Source of the DNA: Bacillus sp. FJAT-29814 | Lineage (GTDB): Bacteria > Bacillota > Bacilli > Bacillales > Cytobacillaceae | DNA: 64,000 nt | Direction of reading: 5' to 3' | Assembly: GCF_001510715.1 (NCBI RefSeq) | Contig: NZ_LMTJ01000005.1 | Location: forward strand, 483,671-547,670 | Part shown: positions 55,180-63,926 of the stretch, piece by piece | How positions within the stretch are numbered: position 1 is the first letter of the stretch | Layout: every line of letters begins with the position of its first letter | The notes under the pieces: generated by a model | The model's database searches: none | What the model was told of the DNA's origin: nothing | What the model saw: the letters and a program-made list of their open reading frames with translations, nothing else | Position numbers and translations under genes: made by a program

Positions 55180-55800
55180 TTGGAAACGACGATCTACATT
55201 CGGATGCGGAATCGCGTCCAATCCCCTCCAAACGGAATCATATTATTAAAGGATGCAGCGCAAATCATTGCTCCCGAAACAATTCTTCCAGATTTAAAAT
55301 TATTGCAGATTTACCAATTAAGTGAAGAAGACGGAAATATTGTGGTCATTGATATTATGAAGGTCATTCGCATAATCACGAAACAGTTTGGCGATATCGA
55401 GGTGCAAACCATCGGCCCTGCGCAATCGATTATTGAAGTTGTCGCCAAGAAAAAGAGAGTTTCAATTCCTTTTTTTCTTTTAATATGGTTTTTATTATTT
55501 TTCGGCTCGGCCATGACGCTGATGAACTTCCATGATGATGTCAGCATGAGGAGTGTCCAGGAAAAAATATATACAATCATCACAGGGAAGCATGATGCCA
55601 AGCCGTTATTGTTTCAAATCCCCTATTCCATTGGACTTGGGCTGGGGATGATCCTGTTTTTTAATCATGTATTTAAAAAGCGGATAAACGATGAACCAAG
55701 CCCGCTAGAGGTCGAGATGTTTAACTATCAAATGGATTTGGATAACTATGTTATTTTACATGAAAATAAAGAAAGTATGAAACGAGTCCATGACGATTAA
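55180..55800 (+). CDS. spoVAA: Stage V sporulation protein AA
   Basis: 206 residues. N-terminal soluble domain ('LETTIYIRMRNRVQSPP', 'LLKDAAQIIAPE') and two membrane helices ('FFLLIWFLLFFGSAMTLMNF', 'FQIPYSIGLGLGMILFFNHVF'). Part of the inner-membrane machinery for dipicolinate uptake and release. The start is TTG 55180, with GGAAGTG just upstream and agreement with the known start; the frame is also open from GTG 55162. Overlaps spoVAB by 11 bases. Confidence 0.93.
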   Translation: METTIYIRMRNRVQSPPNGIILLKDAAQIIAPETILPDLKLLQIYQLSEEDGNIVVIDIMKVIRIITKQFGDIEVQTIGPAQSIIEVVAKKKRVSIPFFLLIWFLLFFGSAMTLMNFHDDVSMRSVQEKIYTIITGKHDAKPLLFQIPYSIGLGLGMILFFNHVFKKRINDEPSPLEVEMFNYQMDLDNYVILHENKESMKRVHDD

Positions 55801-56212
55801 AATTTTAGCCGTTATTTTTGTAGGTTTGGCAAGTGGGTTGGCGGTTGGGGCAGGATTTGTTGCATTTCTGACTGTGCTTGGCGTGATTCCCAGGTTAACA
55901 CAGCTGTCAAAAACGATGAAAATGATTCATTACTACGAATGGGGTGTTGTCTTTGGCGCGTTGACTGGGGTTTGGGCAAGTCTGAAAGATCCGGAACTCG
56001 GGATTTCGGCATTTGTTTTAGTCCCTCTTGGGCTGACTGGCGGTGTATTTGTGGGGATGCTGGCAGCTGGTCTTACCGAGGCCTTGAATGTCTTTCCGAT
56101 CTTGGCGAAACGAATTAACTTGGATGGGAAAATTGTCATCTTAATCATGGCCATGGTGTTGGGGAAAATATTCGGTTCGATTTTTCAATGGATATTTTTC
56201 GTTCATCATTGA
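55790..56212 (+). CDS. spoVAB: Stage V sporulation protein AB
   Basis: 140 residues, four to five membrane helices ('ILAVIFVGLASGLAVGAGFVAFLTVLGVIPRL', 'FVLVPLGLTGGVFVGMLAAGLTEALNVFPIL', 'IVILIMAMVLGKIFGSIF'). Member of the DPA transport system. After this gene the B. subtilis order would give AC, AD and AEB; here spoVAEA follows after 26 bases instead. Confidence 0.92.
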   Translation: MTIKILAVIFVGLASGLAVGAGFVAFLTVLGVIPRLTQLSKTMKMIHYYEWGVVFGALTGVWASLKDPELGISAFVLVPLGLTGGVFVGMLAAGLTEALNVFPILAKRINLDGKIVILIMAMVLGKIFGSIFQWIFFVHH

Positions 56213-56238
56213 TCTTTGCTTGAAAGGAACATGACCCT

Positions 56239-56808
56239 ATGAGCAATTGCAGGAATGTCATTTTAGTTACAGACGGTGATGAATATACAAAAAGGGCATT
56301 AGAGCAAGTTGCCCAAAAAATTGGCGGCCGGTGTATTTCCCGTTCCCAGGGAAATCCATCCAGATTGACCGGACCGGAACTTGTCGGTTTAATAAAAGCG
56401 GCGCCTTATGATCCTGTCTTGGTTATGTTTGATGACAGCGGCATTATTGGGGAAGGGGCAGGTGAAAAAGCCCTGAAATATGTAGCCTCACATGAGGAAA
56501 TAAATGTTCTCGGCATTGTGGCGGTGGCCGCCAAAACAAGGAATGCTGAGTGGACGAGGGTCGATGTGAGCATTGACCGCGAGGGAGAGATTACGCCATA
56601 TGGTGTAGATAAGAATGGTATAGCTGAACTGGAACTTAGCAGAATAAATGGAGATACTGTTTACTGTCTTGATGAGTTAAATGTTCCGATTATTGTCGGC
56701 ATCGGGGATGTTGGAAAGATGGCAAGACGAGATTCCTGCGAGCTAGGTTCTCCGATAACGGAAAAAGCCGTAGAACTTATCCTTGAAAGGAGTGGTTATT
56801 TTGACTGA
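56239..56808 (+). CDS. spoVAEA: Stage V sporulation protein AE (AEA)
   Basis: 189 residues, soluble. '[43 protein letters not shown]' and '[27 protein letters not shown]' are the family hallmarks, along with '[13 protein letters not shown]' and '[18 protein letters not shown]'. The usual preceding AEB membrane protein is absent. The stop overlaps the start of spoVAF by 8 bases. ATG about 13 bases after GAAAGGAAC. Confidence 0.92.
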   Translation: MSNCRNVILVTDGDEYTKRALEQVAQKIGGRCISRSQGNPSRLTGPELVGLIKAAPYDPVLVMFDDSGIIGEGAGEKALKYVASHEEINVLGIVAVAAKTRNAEWTRVDVSIDREGEITPYGVDKNGIAELELSRINGDTVYCLDELNVPIIVGIGDVGKMARRDSCELGSPITEKAVELILERSGYFD

Positions 56809-58285
56809 GAAACTGGCGCAGCAATGGCCGATTCCGGAATCAGTAAATGAAATTGAGAATTATATGAAGCAGCGGGTAGGACTAGGGATCAGCTTTGATT
56901 TCGGGGTTCGGAAACTATCCATATTAAAAAGAGGTGTCCACATTTATTATGTAAATGGCTTGTGCGACACCATGTATATTATCCAGCTGATGAAAGAGTT
57001 AATTGGTATTAACAATAAAGAAAAAGCGTCGACTGATTTATTTACAATCATTGAGAATAAACTGGTGAATCAATCGGTAGAGAGGGTTAAAACACTTGAT
57101 AAAGTGGTGGATCAGGTCCTTTCAGGGTTGATTGGGATTGTGATTGAAGGAGAAAGTACCGCGTTTGTCATTGATGTACGAAGTTATCCCGGCCGTTCCC
57201 CTCAGGAACCCGATACGGAAAAAGTGGTTAGGGGTTCACGGGATGGATTTGTTGAAAATATCATCATGAATACAGCGTTAACCAGACGAAGGATCCGTGA
57301 TGAACGACTCCGGTTTGAAATGTTAAAAGTAGGAAAAAGGTCGAAATCCGATGTAGCCCTCGGCTATTTGCAGGACGTTGCTGATCCCGATTTGCTGAAT
57401 ATTATTCGCAAAGAATTGAAGGCAATCAATATTGACGGGATTCCAATGGCGGACAAGACACTTGAAGAATTTATCGTAAAGCAGGGATGGAACCCATATC
57501 CGATTGTCAGATATACGGAACGGGCCGATGTGGCCGCAGCCCATATATTGGAAGGACATGTTGTCATTTATTGTGATACCTCGCCAAGTGTCATTATCTC
57601 ACCAACGACTTATTTTCATCATGTTCAGCATGCCGAGGAATTCCGCGAGGCGCCTGCGATGGGAACTTTTGTCCGCTGGACTCGGTTTTTGGGCGTGTTA
57701 GCGTCCATCTTTTTATTGCCGTTTTGGTTGTTAATGGTTCTGGAGCCGTCACTGTTGCCAGAAAAGCTTGAGTTTATTGGACCCAATGAGGAGACAAATA
57801 TTCCATTAATCATCCAGCTGTTTTTGGCGGACTTTGGAATTGAATTTTTGCGGATTGCCGCCATACATACTCCGACCCCGCTGTCTACGGCAATGGGCTT
57901 AGTGGCAGCAGTATTGATTGGGCAAATTGCGATTGATGTAGGTCTATTTGTTCCTGAGGTCATTCTCTATGTGGCAGTGACAGGAATCGGAACGTTTACC
58001 ACGCCAAGCTATGAGCTTAGCATCGCCAATAAGATAGCGAGAATGATTTTAATGCTGTTGGTGGCATTTTTCCATACCCCTGGGTTCGTTATTGGCACAA
58101 CGTTTTTGCTAATCTACCTTGTCCAAATGCGGGCTCTTAATACACCATATTTGTGGCCGTTCCTTCCGTTTGAACCTAAAGGGTTTTTACAGATTATTTT
58201 CCGCCGGGCAGTTCCGGGATCCATTCTCAGACCAAGCATTGTACATCCTAGAAATCGCTACCGGCAGCCCCCTAACCAACAATAA
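56801..58285 (+). CDS. spoVAF: Stage V sporulation protein AF (GerA family)
   Basis: 494 residues, homologous to germinant receptor A subunits. An N-terminal cytosolic domain (about 1-300, '[21 protein letters not shown]', '[33 protein letters not shown]') leads to membrane helices ('[25 protein letters not shown]', '[34 protein letters not shown]'). TTG start with AAAGGAGTGG 7 bases upstream, inside spoVAEA. Last gene of the operon. Confidence 0.94.
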   Translation: MTEKLAQQWPIPESVNEIENYMKQRVGLGISFDFGVRKLSILKRGVHIYYVNGLCDTMYIIQLMKELIGINNKEKASTDLFTIIENKLVNQSVERVKTLDKVVDQVLSGLIGIVIEGESTAFVIDVRSYPGRSPQEPDTEKVVRGSRDGFVENIIMNTALTRRRIRDERLRFEMLKVGKRSKSDVALGYLQDVADPDLLNIIRKELKAINIDGIPMADKTLEEFIVKQGWNPYPIVRYTERADVAAAHILEGHVVIYCDTSPSVIISPTTYFHHVQHAEEFREAPAMGTFVRWTRFLGVLASIFLLPFWLLMVLEPSLLPEKLEFIGPNEETNIPLIIQLFLADFGIEFLRIAAIHTPTPLSTAMGLVAAVLIGQIAIDVGLFVPEVILYVAVTGIGTFTTPSYELSIANKIARMILMLLVAFFHTPGFVIGTTFLLIYLVQMRALNTPYLWPFLPFEPKGFLQIIFRRAVPGSILRPSIVHPRNRYRQPPNQQ

Positions 58286-58350
58286 AAAATTGCAGAATTA
58301 GGACAGGTGTGCTAAAGTATTTTTAATTAAATAAAGAATTCCAAAAATCA

Positions 58351-58397
58351 AAATAGGCAGTGTCTAAAGCGGATTCTGTCTATTTGTTTATTATTTT
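58351..58397 (+). terminator. Terminator after spoVAF
   Basis: AAATAGGCAG and CTGTCTATTT form a 10-bp stem (one G-T) with a 15-base loop, then GTTTATTATTTTTT. Confidence 0.7.
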
Positions 58398-58449
58398 TTA
58401 AGATTGTCTACATACACTGTAGGGAGTCGTTACGGAGAGAGGGAAAGGA

Positions 58450-59754
58450 ATGTATTTCTACGGGACAACAGGTGTAAATAAAGACGGGCATTTGGAAATA
58501 GGCGGCGTTGACGCAGTCAGCTTGACGAAGGAATTTGGAACACCCTTGTATGTTTACGACGTCGCATTGATCAGAGAGCGGGCCAGAGGATTTAAACAGG
58601 CATTTGAAGAAGAGCATATCTCTGCTCAGGTAGCTTATGCCAGCAAAGCATTTTCTACCGTGGCCATGGTCCAGCTTGCAGAAGAGGAAGGACTGTCGCT
58701 CGATGTTGTATCGGGCGGTGAATTATACACGGCAATACAAGCGGGTTTTCCGTCAGAGAAGATCCATTTCCACGGAAACAATAAAAGCAGAGAAGAATTA
58801 GAAATGGCGCTCCAACACGAAATCGGCTGTATCGTAATCGATAATTTTTATGAAATCGAATTATTAAAGGACGTTTGTCATGAAAAAAAAGTAAAGGCGA
58901 ATATCCTGTTGCGCGTTACACCGGGAATTGAAGCCCATACCCACGACTATATCATGACCGGACAAGAGGATTCAAAATTTGGCTTTGACCTGCAAAATGG
59001 CCAGGCGGAAAAAGCGCTGACTTCAGTTCTAGGATATGAATATTTTCACGTACTTGGGCTTCATTGCCATATTGGTTCGCAAATTTTTGAAACAACCGGA
59101 TTTTTGCTGGCCGCCCAAAAGATTGTTGAAAGAATGGCACAATGGAAGCAGGAGTTCGGTTTTGAGGCAACCGTGCTGAATTTGGGTGGCGGTTTTGGAA
59201 TTCGCTATACAAAAGAGGATGAGCCAATCTCTCCGGCGCAATATGTTCGTGAAATCATTAAAGAGGTTAAGAATTTGGCTGCGCAACATGAACTGAAAAT
59301 GCCTGAGATTTGGATTGAACCGGGCCGTTCGCTTGTCGGTGATGCAGGGATTACTTTATATAAAGCCGGATCTTCCAAGGAGGTCCCGGGGGTGCGCAAA
59401 TATTTGGCGGTAGATGGCGGGATGAGCGACAATATCCGGCCGGCTTTATACCAGGCAAAGTATGAAGCGGTTCTGGCCAACAGGCCGCTAGCCCAAACGA
59501 GAGAAACCGTGTCAATCGCAGGGAAATGCTGTGAATCTGGCGATATGTTGATTTGGGATTTACCTTTGCCGGAGACGGTGGAGGAAGATATTCTTGCTGT
59601 ATTCTGTACAGGTGCCTATGGTTATTCGATGGCGAACAACTACAATCGTTTGCCGCGTCCCGCTGTTGTATTCGTGGAAAACAGCACAGCTGCACTCGTC
59701 GTTAAGCGGGAAACTTATGAAGACCTAGTAAGGCTTGATTTGCCATTAAAATAA
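58450..59754 (+). CDS. lysA: Diaminopimelate decarboxylase
   Basis: 434 residues, PLP enzyme making lysine from meso-diaminopimelate. The PLP lysine is in 'AQVAYASKAFSTVAMVQL'; glycine-rich 'VLNLGGGFGIRYTKEDEPI', 'WIEPGRSLVGDAGI' and 'GKCCESGDML' (catalytic Cys) complete the site. It follows the spoVA operon as in B. subtilis. The stop codon abuts a dispersed repeat copy. Confidence 0.96.
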   Translation: MYFYGTTGVNKDGHLEIGGVDAVSLTKEFGTPLYVYDVALIRERARGFKQAFEEEHISAQVAYASKAFSTVAMVQLAEEEGLSLDVVSGGELYTAIQAGFPSEKIHFHGNNKSREELEMALQHEIGCIVIDNFYEIELLKDVCHEKKVKANILLRVTPGIEAHTHDYIMTGQEDSKFGFDLQNGQAEKALTSVLGYEYFHVLGLHCHIGSQIFETTGFLLAAQKIVERMAQWKQEFGFEATVLNLGGGFGIRYTKEDEPISPAQYVREIIKEVKNLAAQHELKMPEIWIEPGRSLVGDAGITLYKAGSSKEVPGVRKYLAVDGGMSDNIRPALYQAKYEAVLANRPLAQTRETVSIAGKCCESGDMLIWDLPLPETVEEDILAVFCTGAYGYSMANNYNRLPRPAVVFVENSTAALVVKRETYEDLVRLDLPLK

Positions 59755-59868
59755 ATGAAAACTCGCCGATTGGCAAGTCCGTTAGGACGAAGACAGAGGC
59801 GTAGTTGAATTTATGCGACATAGGAAAGTATAAAATTTGGAAAAAATTTTATACTTTCCTATTAGCTA
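59755..59868 (-). repeat. Dispersed intergenic repeat, copy C (reverse)
   Basis: Reverse orientation relative to the others. Contains ACTTGCCAATCGGCGAGT and the conserved core CGCATAAATTC when read on the minus strand. Its AT-rich end is different: TAGGAAAGTATAAAATTT (59821-59838) and its exact complement (59844-59861) form an 18-bp stem with loop GGAAA, absent from the other copies. Lies between convergent lysA and ypuA. Confidence 0.9.
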
Positions 59869-59873
59869 AACAT

Positions 59874-59905
59874 GCTGCCGCAAATTTGCGGCAGCTTTTA
59901 TTATT
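59874..59905. terminator. Terminator before the convergent ypuA end
   Basis: GCTGCCGCAAATTTGCGGCAGC is a perfect palindrome followed by TTTTATTATTTT; serves lysA, and ypuA on the other strand. Confidence 0.85.
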
Positions 59906-60769
59906 TTAGGAGAACATCGCCTTTACCGTATCAATGAGCCAAATAAAAAATTGCTTGACCTTTTCTAGAAATCCCTGGCCTTCCTCTGATGACAGGAATT
60001 TGGAGATGCGGTCCTTCGCTTTATTTAGCTGATCGCTGACTTGGTTCCAGTCAATATTTAAGTCCTTCAATTTATTAAATAAATCAATCAGCCTTTGAAT
60101 CTCCGCTTCGGACAGCTTAACATTCAGTTCTTTTGCTGCCTGCTCGATAATCGCCCGTAGTTCTTGATCGTTTTTCGGTTTGTTTTTGGCTATTTCTTCC
60201 TTCACCTTGGCAATTAGCGCGGCAGCGTTTTCTGCCCCAATCGAATCGCCAAGTTTCGCCGTTTCAACCATCTCCTGGTTGGCCGCTTGTTTTACCTCTT
60301 CAGGAATCGTCTTATCAGCGGATATTTCGTATGCTTTAATAATCCCTGTCAAGGCTGCTGTGCCGGAAACGGCAATCGGGGCGGTCACGTAAATATCTGC
60401 ATCCTTCACCCCTGCAGTGATGAGGGCATTTACATACATTTCATCGGTCACCCAATTAATGTTTTTCGTTTTGACGGTGATTCCGGCACCTTTAGCTGCA
60501 GCGGTAATCGCGGATGAGGAAATGGCTTTCGTCCCTATTAGGGATTTCGCCACATAATTTCCTAAATATTGATGTTCTTCCTTATTTGAAACGGTAACGA
60601 TCTGAACATCTTTTGGTGCTCCCATTTCGGATAAGAGAGTATTTTTCTGGGCCTCGGTTAAACTTTCCCCCAAGGTCACAATCATATCGCCTTCAGCCAT
60701 ATCTGCAAAACTGCGGGCAGGCCCCGCGAATAAGATCATTGCCATTAACAGAATCAAAAGCTTTTTCAT
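59906..60769 (-). CDS. YpuA-like DUF1002 secreted protein
   Basis: 287 residues. Signal peptide 'MKKLLILLMAMILFAGPARSFA', then a DUF1002 region: 'MIVTLGESLTEAQKNTLLSEMGAPKDVQIVTVSNKEEHQYLGNYV' and 'YVNALITAGVKDADIYVTAPIAVSGTAALTGIIKAYE', with a long helical C-terminus. Function unknown; likely cell envelope. Its upstream region has been approached by an IscB element whose 3' end is 80 bases away. Ribosome binding site weak (CCAGG). Confidence 0.88.
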   Translation of the reverse strand: MKKLLILLMAMILFAGPARSFADMAEGDMIVTLGESLTEAQKNTLLSEMGAPKDVQIVTVSNKEEHQYLGNYVAKSLIGTKAISSSAITAAAKGAGITVKTKNINWVTDEMYVNALITAGVKDADIYVTAPIAVSGTAALTGIIKAYEISADKTIPEEVKQAANQEMVETAKLGDSIGAENAAALIAKVKEEIAKNKPKNDQELRAIIEQAAKELNVKLSEAEIQRLIDLFNKLKDLNIDWNQVSDQLNKAKDRISKFLSSEEGQGFLEKVKQFFIWLIDTVKAMFS

Positions 60770-60848
60770 GTTTGCCTGGTAACATTAAAACGTAACAAAA
60801 CGTACACTTATCGTAAAATGCTACCAGGTTTCACCTCCCTCTATGATT

Positions 60849-62081
60849 TTAATACCAGAATATTTTATTTGATCGACATATTAATTTAAGTCTGTTAACA
60901 CCATATCTTTTTAACACCTTTCCGTCTATGGTTGTCATGTTACATTGATTTTTCAACGGGTAGAAGGAAGTGATATACGCAAAATACGCTTTGCCGTTAC
61001 GTTTGGTATATTGAACAAAATCTCGGTGATGAAACCCATTTATCGATTCGATTTTTTTCTTTGAGCGTTTTTTCAGAGGCTTTATGCTCCAATTCTTGAT
61101 TTCACACTGTTGAGAATTTACCTCTGAGCCACAAACCACAATCGCATCATTGGCGTGGGTTTTCTCGATTCCCCAATCAATTCGTTTATTGGCAGTATCC
61201 CCACCTGTTGTAAGGGTTAATGGGGCAATCTCTCTTAACTTATTTTGGAGAAAGGTTTTCCCTAGCATGACATGCATGGCGTCTCCGAAATGAATATTTC
61301 TTCCTTTGAGTTTTTTATGAAATCTTTTGGTGTGTGCTATTTCATCTCCGGTTACTTTTTCATGACACGAAGAACAAAGAGTGATTAAGTTATGAATCGA
61401 ATCACCACCATTAAAACGTCTTGGAATAATATGATGTACTTCCATGCGGGTATTGGTCACACCACATTCTTGACAGGTGTTGTGATCTCGCAGCACAACT
61501 GCTTTTCGAATGTTCTCATCTAGGCGGTTGCTTCGTTGATATTCCCAATTGTAAGGTTTATATCCTTTTTCGAGTGCGCGAATATCGATTAAAACGTCTT
61601 CTAAAAAACTATGATCGATACGAATCCACTTGTGTAGTTGGTTGACTACCCTTAAAATAGAATCTTTCTTTTGCTTGATACTTGGGGCAATTCGCCCTTC
61701 CTTTTTGGAAGAAGAGCGATTGTTAAATCGAACGGGGCGGTATCGTTTGTGCTGTCTTCTGTATCTTCGATATCCCCGTCTTACCGACATTTTCTCCTTT
61801 ACATCTGTTCGAAGTTCAATGGTTCCTTTAAATACAGGTTTGCTTATTGTTTTACATTCTTGCACCAAAGCAATCCCAACCTGTTTGGAACCATCATCGA
61901 TACCTAATTTAACTGGTGTTGTATCGATTTCTTCCAATGGAATTTCTCTTTTTAATTGAATCACCATTGGAAATTTGTTTTGCAATGTAGCTTTCTTTTT
62001 GCGGATTAAATACCATGCACGATTTTCTCTAGTTGGAGATAACTTGTTGCCTTGTGCATCCAACACAAAACAATAGGTCAT
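60849..62081 (-). CDS. iscB: RNA-guided endonuclease IscB
   Basis: 410 residues. Order: N-terminal PLMP-like segment (about 1-45, 'FVLDAQGNKLSPTRENRAWYL'), RuvC-I 'KLGIDDGSKQVGIAL' (D62), arginine-rich bridge helix 'SVRRGYRRYRRQHKRYRP' (99-116), RuvC-II 'LIDIRALE' (D166 where many relatives have Glu), an HNH domain 'CQEC...EVHHIIPRRF...HNLITLCSSC' (H216, H217, N231, zinc cysteines), RuvC-III 'KTHANDAIVV' (H309, D312), then a C-terminal domain. Nucleolytic residues appear intact. Start ATG 62081 with GGAGG 10 bases upstream. A longer in-frame start at 62246 would run through the omega RNA and is rejected. Confidence 0.92.
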   Translation of the reverse strand: MTYCFVLDAQGNKLSPTRENRAWYLIRKKKATLQNKFPMVIQLKREIPLEEIDTTPVKLGIDDGSKQVGIALVQECKTISKPVFKGTIELRTDVKEKMSVRRGYRRYRRQHKRYRPVRFNNRSSSKKEGRIAPSIKQKKDSILRVVNQLHKWIRIDHSFLEDVLIDIRALEKGYKPYNWEYQRSNRLDENIRKAVVLRDHNTCQECGVTNTRMEVHHIIPRRFNGGDSIHNLITLCSSCHEKVTGDEIAHTKRFHKKLKGRNIHFGDAMHVMLGKTFLQNKLREIAPLTLTTGGDTANKRIDWGIEKTHANDAIVVCGSEVNSQQCEIKNWSIKPLKKRSKKKIESINGFHHRDFVQYTKRNGKAYFAYITSFYPLKNQCNMTTIDGKVLKRYGVNRLKLICRSNKIFWY

Positions 62082-62370
62082 TTCTGACCAACCTCCATTA
62101 CTGGGTATTTTCCTCCTTGCCAATGTCAATGGACAGGACATGCTATTTGGTGTTTGGTTTCCAAACCCTAGGAAACGGTCTTCCTCATAGCTAACAGAGC
62201 AGCAGACTGGTGGACACATCCGCAGGTGTTTCTTTACCTTATCCACTAACGTAGTTCATCGTGCTATTTCCTTTTCAGGAAACTACACTCACTTAGGCTT
62301 GAAAGCACGAAACAGTCTAACCTCAAAACGGTCGGGTTCCGTTGTGGGATGATTTAGGTGGATTTGTTAT
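62082..62370 (-). ncRNA. Probable omega RNA (HEARO-like) of IscB
   Basis: The GC-richer block upstream of iscB is non-coding and structured: minus-strand hairpins include TTTCCTGAAAAGGAAA (near 62270) and GTGCT...AGCAC around it, plus several helices down to the iscB start. IscB proteins use an RNA encoded just 5' of the gene (HEARO family). Limits are estimated; the guide part should be at the 5' (right) end near 62350-62400. The remaining gap to 62589 is AT-rich with nothing recognised. Confidence 0.7.
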
Positions 62371-62589
62371 GATATTTCTTTTACTGTTCCGAGCTCCTTA
62401 AAGTGATAATCAAAAATTATTGCTCTTATATATCATAACCGATTCCCATAATATTAACGAAAAAAACAATTTAGAAGTTTCATAGGCAATAATATAATGT
62501 CGGATGTAGCGGAAATAAAGCGAACATGGATTATTTTTGTGTTTTGGTGTAGAATGTAGAATATGCAACCACTTTTATGGAGGATGTAC

Positions 62590-62685
62590 ATGGGGAAGAG
62601 CAATTGGAGATTATTCGGATCGCTTGTTGGTATTGCCGTTATTTGGGGAATTGTTTATTGGATGTTTATTGCACCCGGACAATAA
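62590..62685 (+). CDS. Hypothetical 31-residue membrane peptide
   Basis: Codes for 'MGKSNWRLFGSLVGIAVIW' then 'GIVYWMFIAPGQ': a short basic start and one membrane helix. A perfect GGAGG is 6 bases before the ATG; an ATG at 62584 overlaps it. Not recognised; similar single-span peptides are common in Bacillus and hard to classify. Confidence 0.6.
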   Translation: MGKSNWRLFGSLVGIAVIWGIVYWMFIAPGQ

Positions 62686-62818
62686 AAATTTTGTCGTTGC
62701 CCATTAAACATTTATTCGGTATGATGGTTTAGTGAACAAGATTATTCCAAAAACATATAATAACTACATATATATTCGAAAAAAATATACGATATGTTAA
62801 ACCGATTTAAAGGTTATT

Positions 62819-62900
62819 TAGCTAAGTTTCGTACGCATAAATTCAACTACGCCTCTGTCTTCGTCCTAACGGACTTGCCACTCGGCGAGTTTACATTTAA
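62819..62900 (+). repeat. Dispersed intergenic repeat, copy D
   Basis: Short copy: AGCTAAG then the core CGCATAAATTCAACTACGCC and ACTTGCCACTCGGCGAGT, whose stem has one G-T pair. The AT-rich 5' portion of the other copies is missing. Ends 17 bases before the ribT start. Confidence 0.88.
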
Positions 62901-62907
62901 ATAATGA

Positions 62908-63267
<360 letters not shown>

Positions 63268-63277
63268 TGCAGCAAGG

Positions 63278-63312
63278 CAGCGCATAATGACTCATTATAC
63301 GCTGTCTTTTTT
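63278..63312. terminator. Terminator between ribT and ypuF
   Basis: CAGCGCATAATGA and TCATTATACGCTG pair with one mismatch, then TCTTTTTTT. Confidence 0.82.
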
Positions 63313-63816
63313 TGCCGCTAATGCTTTAATCCTTTCCTCTATCACATCAGACCGATCTCGCAGCTTATGGCGATGCACAATGCCATTTTCAGAAAGATCA
63401 CTTTCCTGCCCCCATGTGAAACCTTGTTCTACACATCTCTCAGAGCATTGTTTCAGTAACAGCGGGTCACTAATTGGCAAAATATAGCTTCTGTATGGTG
63501 TATTTGCGCTTATTTCCTGCAAATGCCCACTTACCAGCATGAAAAGCTGGTTTACATGCAACCCAATCTCTGTTAAGGATTCAGCCTGATGCTTAAAAAT
63601 TTTTTCCGCTTTTTCCAGCGTTCGTTTTGCACCTGAAAAGTTTCCTCGCCGATGATGATAAGCAGAAACGGCTAATAAAATAAGTCCGACCCATACCGAC
63701 TCCTTGTTTCCAGGATCGGTCTCTTTCCAATATTCTTCGAGAATTTCATGACATTCAAAATAATCCCTGTCGCTATGGAAATGGACTAGATATTGGATAT
63801 ATTCTTTTGGGTACAA
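63295..63816 (-). CDS. DUF309 protein (YpuF-like)
   Basis: 173 residues. 'HFHSDRDYFECHEILEEYWKETDPGNKESVWVGLILLAVSAYHHRRGNFSGAKRTLEKAEKIF' is the DUF309 signature (helical bundle with conserved His/Glu). Function unknown. An in-frame GTG at 63825 has AGGAG touching it; TTG 63816 is 8 bases after CAGGAG and gives 'MYPKEYIQYL', the likely start. In B. subtilis ypuF sits next to ribT and scpA. Confidence 0.85.
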   Translation of the reverse strand: MYPKEYIQYLVHFHSDRDYFECHEILEEYWKETDPGNKESVWVGLILLAVSAYHHRRGNFSGAKRTLEKAEKIFKHQAESLTEIGLHVNQLFMLVSGHLQEISANTPYRSYILPISDPLLLKQCSERCVEQGFTWGQESDLSENGIVHRHKLRDRSDVIEERIKALAAKKDSV

Positions 63817-63895
63817 CGCTTTCACTCCTGATTTAAATTGTTAGCTACAGTGTATCATATTTATTAAGCTTCTTTTAAAAAACCTTTAATAATGC

Positions 63896-63926
63896 AAAAG
63901 GCCCGCCATAATGGCAGGCCTTTCAG
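63896..63926. terminator. Hairpin near the right edge
   Basis: AAAGGCCCGCCAT and ATGGCAGGCCTTT pair with one mismatch; read on the minus strand it ends in TTTT. It may end a gene that lies beyond the window. The last 74 bases hold no ORF I can assign. Confidence 0.6.

Larger units (their letters stand above)
60849..62400 (-). mobile_element. IscB element (IS200/IS605-associated, no transposase)
   Basis: The span from the iscB stop to the estimated 5' edge of its omega RNA. IscB genes travel with IS200/IS605-type transposons; no TnpA is present, so it would be mobilised in trans or is stranded. Ends could not be defined exactly. It separates ypuA from a small membrane peptide gene. Confidence 0.65.

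Noticed and set aside
62082..62246. In-frame 55-codon extension of IscB
   Set aside because: The extension is Cys/Pro-rich, unlike the family N-terminus, overlaps the probable omega RNA, and ATG 62081 has a ribosome binding site and the expected 'FVLDAQGNKL' start.
62686..62818. Functional element in the AT-rich stretch before repeat copy D
   Set aside because: Only weak imperfect inverted repeats are seen (around ACATATATATTCG); nothing to support a call.
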